The translations under genes and the position numbers were made by a program. 13,045 nucleotides of DNA from Salinibacterium sp. (GTDB taxonomy: Bacteria > Actinomycetota > Actinomycetes > Actinomycetales > Microbacteriaceae), in assembly GCA_025352485.1 (NCBI GenBank), contig JANXTJ010000242.1:1-13045 (forward strand), read 5' to 3'. This document shows, in pieces, positions 7,896 to 13,045 of the stretch (position 1 is its first letter; every line of letters begins with the position of its first letter). Below the pieces are notes generated by a model. That model saw only the letters and a list, made by a program, of their open reading frames with translations, searched no databases and was not told where the DNA came from.

Positions 7896-8518
7896 GCGAG
7901 CTGCTGTTCATCTTCGACATGGACGACGTGCTGTATGACTACGACTGGCGCGTGCGGATGGCCGGCATGACCGAGCTCACCGGGCTGTCGCTGCAAGAAT
8001 TGCGCGAGCGCTGGTGGCATGACCGTGGAGAGTGGGCTGCGGAAGCCGGCTACTTCGAATCCGCGCAGACCTATCTGGCGGCATTTGAGGGCGCCATGGG
8101 CATGCCGATCGACGAAGCCGAGTGGGTGCGGGTGCGCGGCTCGGCGATGACCGCGTGGCCGCAGTCGCTCGCGGCGGTGCGCCGGGCATCGGAACTCGGT
8201 CGGGTCACCCTGCTGACCAACAACGGGCCGCTGGTCGGCAAGCACCTCGCGACGCTTGCTCCCGCCCTCGTCGAACTCTTCGGCGAACACCTCTTCACCT
8301 CGAGCCACTACGGCGCCCGCAAACCCGACCCCGTCGTGTTCGAGCGGGTGCTGGCGGCCTACGACGCCGCGCCCGAAGATGCGTTCTTTGCCGATGACCT
8401 ACAGGTCAACGTGGCTGGCGCCGCAAGCGTCGGTATTACCGCGCATCATTTTGAGAGCCCCGCCGAACTGCTCGCCGCGATCGAAGACTTCGCGGCCGGT
8501 CGGCGCGGGTCGCTTTAG
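7892..8518 (+). CDS. HAD-superfamily (subfamily IA) hydrolase, second of tandem pair
   Basis: A 208-residue paralogue of the preceding gene, colinear along its whole length. Motifs: D9/D11 in IFDMDDVLY, T109 in LLTNN, K144 in GARKPDP and D168/D169 in FFADD, so all catalytic positions are kept. It differs from its neighbour in having Val where DxDxT has Thr, and a more acidic and aromatic cap (residues 16-90). Both share a Y-D-Y-D or Y-A-Y-D then W/F-R-x-R-x segment just after motif I, and an IEDFAA motif near the C-terminus. The GTG start at 7892-7894 overlaps the previous stop in a GTGA quartet, with AGAGG 6 nt upstream, so the two are co-translated. It ends 18 bp from the prmC stop, on the opposite strand. 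I infer phosphatase activity; the substrate is unknown. Confidence 0.88.
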   Translation: MSELLFIFDMDDVLYDYDWRVRMAGMTELTGLSLQELRERWWHDRGEWAAEAGYFESAQTYLAAFEGAMGMPIDEAEWVRVRGSAMTAWPQSLAAVRRASELGRVTLLTNNGPLVGKHLATLAPALVELFGEHLFTSSHYGARKPDPVVFERVLAAYDAAPEDAFFADDLQVNVAGAASVGITAHHFESPAELLAAIEDFAAGRRGSL

Positions 8519-8536
8519 CGGCTCAGCGGGCCGGCT

Positions 8537-9403
8537 CTAGCGGAGCAGCGCCGTGGTCGCACGGTCCCGACCGAGAAGGTCGCGGTGGTGGGCGATCGCC
8601 GACCACCCATCCGCTGCAAGAAGCGCCGCGATCGGGGCAGCCTGCAACTCGCCGTGCTCGAGCACGAGAATGCCGCCAGGGTGCAGCAGCCGGCCGGCCG
8701 TCGTGGAGACCTGGCGCACGACATCCAGGCCGTCTTCGCCGCCGTACAGCGCAATCTCCGGATCGAACAGCCGCACCTCAGGGTCGCGCGGGATCGCCCC
8801 CAGCGGTATGTAGGGCGGGTTGGAGATCACGACGTCAACGGTGCCATTGAGCTGCGGAAGCGCATCGGCGAGGTCGATGAAGACCGCCGTCGCATTGTCG
8901 GCGGCGGTCTCACGGAAGTTTTGCGTCGTCCAGATGAAGGCGCGAGGCGACACCTCGACGCCATAGACGAGTGCGTGGGGTACCTCGGTCGCCATCGCGA
9001 GGGCGATTGCTCCGCTGCCGGTGCCGAGATCGATGCCGATCGGCTGCGGCACGGCAACGGCACGCAGAGCGTCGATCGCAAACTGGGCGACAAACTCGGT
9101 TTCGGGGCGCGGAACAAACACCCCGGGGCCTACCGCCAGGTTGAGGTTGCGAAAGGCACCACGACCGGTGATGTGCTGCAGCGGCTCCCGCGACGCACGC
9201 CGGCGAACCAGGTCAAAGAATTCGGCTGCCTCGGCTGCGGATAGCTCGGCGCCGACAGCGGCCTTGGCCTGCACCGCCCCGCGGCTGAGGTCGAGCACAT
9301 GCCCCATGAGCAGTTCGGCATCGACGCGCGCGCCGGCGACTCCCGCCTCGTCGAGCACCAGAACCGCGCGCTCCAGTGCTTCTGCGATCGCCTGCCCAGG
9401 CAC
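8537..9403 (-). CDS. prmC: Release factor glutamine N5-methyltransferase
   Basis: PrmC (HemK) uses S-adenosylmethionine to methylate the Gln of the GGQ loop of release factors 1 and 2, raising the rate of peptide release. With GTG at 9401-9403 the product is 288 residues. The N-terminal helical domain, which recognises the release factor, covers about residues 1-75. Next come REPLQHITGRGAF (72-84), the GVFVPRPETE segment (94-103), the SAM-binding loop DLGTGSGAIALAMA (125-138) and the catalytic NPPYIP motif (195-200). A longer frame to 9469 adds an Arg/Ser-rich stretch that lies inside prfA, so I reject it. The start lies 11 nt after the prfA stop. Pairing with prfA fits enzyme and substrate made from one transcript. 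The ribosome site is weak. Confidence 0.94.
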   Translation of the reverse strand: MPGQAIAEALERAVLVLDEAGVAGARVDAELLMGHVLDLSRGAVQAKAAVGAELSAAEAAEFFDLVRRRASREPLQHITGRGAFRNLNLAVGPGVFVPRPETEFVAQFAIDALRAVAVPQPIGIDLGTGSGAIALAMATEVPHALVYGVEVSPRAFIWTTQNFRETAADNATAVFIDLADALPQLNGTVDVVISNPPYIPLGAIPRDPEVRLFDPEIALYGGEDGLDVVRQVSTTAGRLLHPGGILVLEHGELQAAPIAALLAADGWSAIAHHRDLLGRDRATTALLR

Positions 9404-9414
9404 GGCGCGGGCGA

Positions 9415-10494
9415 CTATTCTTCCGAGCCCAGATCGGCCAGACGAGCTTCCTCGTCGGCCTCGATGCACGACAGGACGACCGGCTCCAGGGCACCATTCA
9501 TAACGGCATCGAGGTTGTAGGCCTTGTAGCCGGTGCGATGATCGGCGATACGGTTCTCGGGGAAGTTGTAGGTACGAATGCGCTCCGAGCGATCCATGGT
9601 GCGAATCTGGCTCTTGCGGAAGACCGATGCCTCGGCGTCGGCCTCCTCCTGATAGCGCGCGAGAATACGGGCGCGCAGCACGCGCATTCCCGCCTCGCGG
9701 TTTTGCAGTTGGCTCTTCTCGTTCTGCATGGCCACCACGATTCCCGTGGGCAGATGGGTGATTCGCACGGCGGAGTCCGTCGTGTTCACCGACTGGCCGC
9801 CGGGGCCGCTGGAACGGTACACGTCGATCTTGAGGTCGTTCTGGCTGATCTCAACTTCTTCGGGCTCGTCGACCTCCGGAAAGACCAGCACTCCCGCCGC
9901 CGAGGTGTGGATGCGGCCCTGCGACTCCGTTGCCGGCACCCGCTGCACGCGGTGCACGCCGCCCTCATACTTGAGGTGCGCCCAGACCCCCTCTGCGGGA
10001 TCGCTGGAGTTGCCCTTGAGGGAAAGCTGCACCTCTTTGATGCCGCCGAGGTCGCTCGACGCCTGCTCGATGATCTCGGTCTTCCACTTCTTGGATTCCG
10101 CGTAGTGCAGGTACATCCGCAGCAGGTCGCCCGCAAACAGCGCAGACTCTGCCCCGCCCTCGCCCATTTTGATCTCCATGATGACGTCACGGGAATCGTT
10201 GGGGTCGCGCGGGATGAGCAGACGACGAAGCTTCTCTTGCGAAGCATCCAGCCGTTCGGTCAAGCCGGGAACTTCGGCGGCAAACGACTCGTCTTCCGCC
10301 GCCATCTCGGTGGCGGCCGCAAGGTCGTCGGTAAGCTCGCGCCACTCGTGATACGCCGCGACGACCCGGGACAACTCGGCATAGCGCCTGTTGACCTTTT
10401 TTGACCTGGCCGGATCAGAGTGGAGCTCGGGGTCGGCGAGCTGGCCCTGTAGCTCATCATGTTCGGCCAGCAGCGTTTGCACTGACTCGAACAT
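9415..10494 (-). CDS. prfA: Peptide chain release factor 1
   Basis: RF1 reads UAA and UAG stop codons in the ribosomal A site and triggers release of the finished peptide. The 359 residues match the family length. The tripeptide anticodon PAT lies at 187-189 within RVQRVPATESQGRIHTSAA, which marks RF1 rather than RF2 (SPF). The catalytic loop SSGPGGQSVNTTDSAVRITH places GGQ at 232-234; Q234 is the PrmC methylation target. The N-terminal coiled-coil domain 1 covers about residues 1-95. The ATG at 10492-10494 follows the rho stop by 2 nt, with an AAAGAGG ribosome site overlapping the end of rho. The rpmE gene found between rho and prfA in M. tuberculosis is absent. Both neighbouring termination steps, transcriptional (rho) and translational, are therefore directly adjacent. 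Confidence 0.98.
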   Translation of the reverse strand: MFESVQTLLAEHDELQGQLADPELHSDPARSKKVNRRYAELSRVVAAYHEWRELTDDLAAATEMAAEDESFAAEVPGLTERLDASQEKLRRLLIPRDPNDSRDVIMEIKMGEGGAESALFAGDLLRMYLHYAESKKWKTEIIEQASSDLGGIKEVQLSLKGNSSDPAEGVWAHLKYEGGVHRVQRVPATESQGRIHTSAAGVLVFPEVDEPEEVEISQNDLKIDVYRSSGPGGQSVNTTDSAVRITHLPTGIVVAMQNEKSQLQNREAGMRVLRARILARYQEEADAEASVFRKSQIRTMDRSERIRTYNFPENRIADHRTGYKAYNLDAVMNGALEPVVLSCIEADEEARLADLGSEE

Positions 10495-10496
10495 CG

Positions 10497-12530
10497 TTAG
10501 TCCTCTTTGCTGCCGGCAGCGCTCGGCATCGACTTCTGCACGTGCATGAGAAACTCGACGTTTGTCTGGGTCTCTTTGAGGCGACCCAAGACGATCTCTA
10601 GCGCCTGCTGCTGGTCAAGACCGGCGAGCGCCCGGCGCAGTTTCCAGGTGACCTTCGTCTCGTCGACGCCCATCAGCATCTCTTCGCGACGGGTTCCGGA
10701 TGCGTTGACATCGACCGCGGGAAAGATGCGCTTGTCGGCGAGCTGGCGCGACAGGCGCAGTTCCATGTTGCCGGTGCCCTTGAACTCCTCGAAGATGACC
10801 TCATCCATTTTCGACCCGGTCTCGACGAGCGCTGTCGCGATGATGGTGAGCGAGCCGCCCCCCTCGATGTTGCGAGCCGCGCCGAAGAAACGCTTAGGCG
10901 GGTACAGCGCGGAGGAGTCGACGCCACCGGAGAGGATGCGGCCGGATGCCGGAGCCGTGAGGTTGTATGCGCGACCCAGCCGCGTGATCGAGTCGAGCAG
11001 CACGACCACGTCGTGGCCGAGTTCGACCAGGCGCTTGGCCCGCTCGATGGCCAGCTCCGCGAGGGTCGTGTGGTCTTCGGCGGGGCGGTCGAAGGTCGAG
11101 GCGATGACCTCGCCCTTGACCGTGCGCTGCATGTCGGTGACTTCTTCGGGGCGCTCATCGACGAGAACGACCATGAGGTGAACCTCGGGGTTGTTCTTCG
11201 AGATGGCGTTCGCAATGGCCTGCAGCACGAGCGTCTTGCCGGCCTTCGGCGGGGAAACGATCAGGCCGCGCTGACCCTTGCCGATCGGCGACACGATGTC
11301 GATGATCCGGGTAGAGAGCTTGCCCGGCTCGGTCTCCAGACGCAGGCGTTCCTGCGGGTAGAGCGGCGTGAGCTTTCCGAATTCGACCCGGTTCGCGGCA
11401 TCCTCGATCGGGAGGCCGTTGATGGAGTCAATACGCACGATGGCGTTGTACTTCTGGCGACCCTGGCTGTTGTCGCCCTCGCGCGGCTGGCGGATGGCAC
11501 CGACGACGGCATCGCCCTTGCGCAGGTTGTACTTCTTGACCTGGCCGAGCGAGACGTAAACGTCGTTGTTGCCGGGGAGGTAACCGGAGGTGCGAACGAA
11601 GGCATAGTTGTCGAGGACATCGAGGATGCCGGCGACCGGGATGAGCACGTCATCCTCGGTGATCTCCGGTTCGAAGTCATCCCCGAGCGGGCCGCGGCCG
11701 CGCTTGCGGTCACGGTAACGGCTGCGACCGTTGCGGTCTTCGGCATCGGCTTCCTGCTGCGCACGCTGCGGCTGGTTGCTGCGATTGCCGTTCGGGTTCT
11801 CGCTCGCGTTGTTGGCATTGCCGTTCGCGTTGTTCGCGTTGGCGTTGTTGCCGTTGCCGCTATTTGAATTGCCGTTGGCATTGCCATTGTTGGCGTTGCC
11901 ATTCTGCTGGCGGGCGTTCTGCTGGCGGGGGGCTGCATCGCCCGCGGCCTGGCCATTGCGGTTGCGGTTGCGGTTGCGTGAGCCACGGGTCGAGCCGCCC
12001 TCTTCGGTCGGCTCAGAGCCGGACTCGCTCTGCGAGTCGACTGGCGGAAGAATGTCATCAAGACGAACATCCGGCGGGGTCGGGTCATCGAGACCGGACT
12101 GGGCCTGCGCGACGTGGCCGCGAGCGGCGCGGCGCGGCGCGACAGCCTCGGCCTCAGGTTCGGCCGCAACCTCGCGGGCACCGGAAACCTCGGGTGCGGC
12201 CGTAATCTCTGGGGCACCGGCGAGCACGGGCGCGGCGGCGATGGCCGCGGTATCAGCGCTGGTCACGCGACGCGACGCTCGCTTCTTGACGACGGGCGGT
12301 GCGGCCGGCGAATCGGCATCGACGGGCGCCGGCGCTGTCGTTTCGACCGGGGCGGTCTGGTTGTTGTCGGTGTCGTTGGAATCGGTTAAAGCGTCCACGA
12401 GTTCTCCTTTGCGAAGTTTGGATGCGCTGATGCCGCGTTCGGCAGCCAGAGCCTGAAGCTCCGGAAGGCGGAGCGCGTTGAGGGCGGCGCGGGAACCCAC
12501 GCGTGTCGCGTGGGTATTGACGTCAGTCAC
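10497..12530 (-). CDS. rho: Transcription termination factor Rho with large Asn-rich insertion
   Basis: Rho is a hexameric RNA-dependent ATPase that ends transcription. This form has 677 residues against 419 in E. coli. A Rho_N helical domain covers residues 14-50. A low-complexity linker (51-280) follows, with Ala/Pro/Glu-rich, Arg/Asn (RNRNRNRN, 185-192) and Asn/Gly/Ala-rich parts (205-252), ending in the basic RSRYRDRKRGRG. The RNA-binding OB fold lies at about 291-400. The motor domain has Walker A SPPKAGKT (426-433), the DERPEEVTDMQR element (458-469), Walker B VVVLLD (508-513) and GTGNMELRLSR (585-595). Actinobacterial Rho proteins often carry such N-terminal insertions, which add RNA binding. 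The start is GTG at 12528-12530, with AAGGA 9 nt upstream held in a small hairpin loop and a second hairpin inside codons 6-12. These could affect initiation. Confidence 0.97.
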   Translation of the reverse strand: MTDVNTHATRVGSRAALNALRLPELQALAAERGISASKLRKGELVDALTDSNDTDNNQTAPVETTAPAPVDADSPAAPPVVKKRASRRVTSADTAAIAAAPVLAGAPEITAAPEVSGAREVAAEPEAEAVAPRRAARGHVAQAQSGLDDPTPPDVRLDDILPPVDSQSESGSEPTEEGGSTRGSRNRNRNRNGQAAGDAAPRQQNARQQNGNANNGNANGNSNSGNGNNANANNANGNANNASENPNGNRSNQPQRAQQEADAEDRNGRSRYRDRKRGRGPLGDDFEPEITEDDVLIPVAGILDVLDNYAFVRTSGYLPGNNDVYVSLGQVKKYNLRKGDAVVGAIRQPREGDNSQGRQKYNAIVRIDSINGLPIEDAANRVEFGKLTPLYPQERLRLETEPGKLSTRIIDIVSPIGKGQRGLIVSPPKAGKTLVLQAIANAISKNNPEVHLMVVLVDERPEEVTDMQRTVKGEVIASTFDRPAEDHTTLAELAIERAKRLVELGHDVVVLLDSITRLGRAYNLTAPASGRILSGGVDSSALYPPKRFFGAARNIEGGGSLTIIATALVETGSKMDEVIFEEFKGTGNMELRLSRQLADKRIFPAVDVNASGTRREEMLMGVDETKVTWKLRRALAGLDQQQALEIVLGRLKETQTNVEFLMHVQKSMPSAAGSKED
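11775..11918 (-). repeat. Low-complexity tract coding the Asn/Gly/Ala-rich part of Rho
   Basis: Codons 205-252 of rho form a degenerate tandem tract of AAC or AAT alternating with GGC, GCC and GCG. On the plus strand this appears as irregular repeats of GTT, GCC and GCG triplets. Asparagine fills 23 of the 48 positions. The unit is always a multiple of three, so copy-number change would alter linker length without breaking the frame. Confidence 0.85.
11955..11978 (-). repeat. Hexanucleotide tandem repeat coding Arg-Asn dipeptides in Rho
   Basis: The plus strand holds four head-to-tail copies of a GTTGCG-type hexamer; the first copy has A for the initial G. On the coding strand they encode the Arg-Asn dipeptides of residues 185-192. 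Three copies are identical, which makes slipped-strand length change plausible while keeping the reading frame. Confidence 0.85.
12495..12515 (-). promoter_or_regulatory. Perfect hairpin within codons 6-12 of rho
   Basis: The arms ACCCACGCG and CGCGTGGGT are perfect 9-bp inverted repeats around a 3-nt loop (TGT on plus, ACA in the mRNA). Seven of the nine pairs are G-C. The stem begins 13 nt after the third base of the GTG start codon in the mRNA. It could slow or gate initiation on rho. The structure is seen in the sequence; any role is inferred. Confidence 0.6.
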
Positions 12531-12674
12531 TACTGGGGTTCCTTTCCCCTACCGCGACAGATTCATGCGGAGGAGAGTTGATCGGCCATCGCACGCCTGG
12601 GTAGCGACCTGTGCGGATGCGCAGGAGTCTGCAGCGATGAACCGGCGGGGTGATATGCAACCGGGAGGCGGCGG
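12531..12674. other. thrB-rho intergenic region
   Basis: This 144-bp gap is the largest non-coding stretch in the window. It holds the rho ribosome site and one further weak imperfect hairpin at 12608-12625 (CCTG/CAGG outer arms with an internal mismatch). I see no convincing -35/-10 pair, no intrinsic terminator after thrB and no credible small gene. A promoter for rho may lie here, but I cannot point to it. Confidence 0.5.
12535..12549 (-). promoter_or_regulatory. Small hairpin with the rho ribosome site in its loop
   Basis: The mRNA strand reads GGGGAAAGGAACCCC. A 4-bp all-GC stem would present AAAGGAA, which contains the purine-rich ribosome site, in a 7-nt loop just ahead of the GTG start at 12530. 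Four pairs is short, so chance is possible. Confidence 0.4.
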
Positions 12675-13045
12675 CTAGGCCGAAGCTTCTACCTGGTGCG
12701 TCCCCACTGTAGCACCCTTGAAGTCGACGGCCAGCATCAGCGACTCCCAAGCGCTCGCCGAATTCTTGGCGACCAAATCTGCCGCGACAAGACGCTGTGA
12801 TGGGTCGCTGGCGAGCACGAGTATCGACGGGCCGGCCCCTGACACCACCGCGGCAAGCCCATGCTTGCGCAGCACCTGGATGAGCGCGTTCGTCTCCGGC
12901 ATCGCACTGGCACGGTAGTCCTGATGAAGCCTGTCTTCGGTAGCCTCTAGCAGCAGTTCGGGACTCTGGATGAGCGCGGCAATCAGCAGCGCGCTGCGCG
13001 AAAGGTTGAATACGGCATCCGCATGGGGAACCGAGGCCGGCTGCA
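12675..13045 (-). CDS. thrB: Homoserine kinase, 3' part only (runs off window)
   Basis: ThrB phosphorylates homoserine with ATP, the step before threonine synthase. The last 123 codons or so are present and remain open to the window edge, so the N-terminal half with the GHMP ATP-binding loop is missing here. Visible family features are HADAVFNLSRSALLIAAL, the LHQDYRASAMPE stretch, where conserved His and Arg residues lie close to the homoserine site, and the C-terminal GHMP motif GLAAVVSGAGPSILVL. An internal ATG at 12900-12902 is not the start, because conserved sequence continues upstream of it. The gene ends 144 nt before rho, matching the thrB-rho adjacency of other Actinobacteria (Rv1296-Rv1297). 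Confidence 0.93.
   Translation of the reverse strand, partial: QPASVPHADAVFNLSRSALLIAALIQSPELLLEATEDRLHQDYRASAMPETNALIQVLRKHGLAAVVSGAGPSILVLASDPSQRLVAADLVAKNSASAWESLMLAVDFKGATVGTHQVEASA

Noticed and set aside
7212..8308. Minus-strand frames opposite the HAD genes
   Set aside because: The plus-strand frames hold complete HAD motifs, start/stop overlaps and ribosome sites; the minus frames have none.
8511..8545. Possible bidirectional terminator at the convergent HAD2/prmC junction
   Set aside because: Only a 4-bp inverted repeat (CGCT-TT-AGCG) and GC-rich sequence are present, with no stable stem followed by a T-run on either strand.
9376..10404. A 342-codon plus-strand frame opposite prfA and prmC
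   Set aside because: Antisense to two confirmed genes, with no recognised motif.
11013..12456. Long plus-strand frames opposite rho, including a Leu/Ala-rich hydrophobic run
   Set aside because: The hydrophobic repeats are the complement of the Asn codons in the rho insertion (AAC read as GTT/TTG); there is no ribosome site or recognised motif.
12523..12750. A 75-codon minus-strand frame spanning the thrB-rho gap
   Set aside because: It overlaps the thrB 3' end out of frame, has no ribosome site and shows no recognisable features.

Overview
The window is about 13 kb of high-GC, gene-dense chromosomal DNA. Gene content and order point to an actinobacterium, most likely of the family Microbacteriaceae; this placement is inference from protein character and synteny, not a database result. 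The order thrB - rho - prfA - prmC - sua5 - wecA - atpI-like - atpB-E-F-H-A-G matches the arrangement known from other Actinobacteria. Mycobacterium tuberculosis Rv1296-Rv1309 has the same order, with rpmE between rho and prfA and with fused atpF/atpH. Thirteen of the fifteen protein genes read on the minus strand.

Layout in transcription order (right to left). The 3' end of thrB (homoserine kinase) enters at the right edge. After a 144-bp gap come rho (with a large disordered, Asn-rich insertion), prfA (release factor 1) and prmC (the methylase that modifies the release-factor GGQ loop), packed with 2- and 11-nt gaps. A two-gene plus-strand island follows: two tandem paralogous HAD-family hydrolases, overlapping by 4 nt. 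It faces prmC tail-to-tail and sua5 head-to-head. The minus strand resumes with a short Sua5/TsaC-type protein (t6A biosynthesis), a WecA-type polyprenyl-phosphate sugar-1-phosphate transferase and an AtpI-like membrane protein, all overlapping. A 97-nt gap with a candidate internal promoter precedes the F1Fo ATP synthase genes atpB, atpE, atpF, atpH, atpA and the 5' two thirds of atpG, which runs off the left edge.

The genes are mostly core housekeeping: transcription termination, translation termination, tRNA modification, cell-surface glycan initiation and proton-driven ATP synthesis. I found no mobile element, CRISPR array, tRNA or rRNA. I saw no clearly new multi-gene system. The best candidates for something under-described are the tandem HAD pair interrupting a conserved gene block, the Asn-rich insertion in Rho, two hairpins at the rho translation start, and an atpB gene that appears to need a non-canonical CTG start. 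Long plus-strand reading frames opposite atpA, rho, wecA and prfA are antisense shadows of GC-rich codon use.
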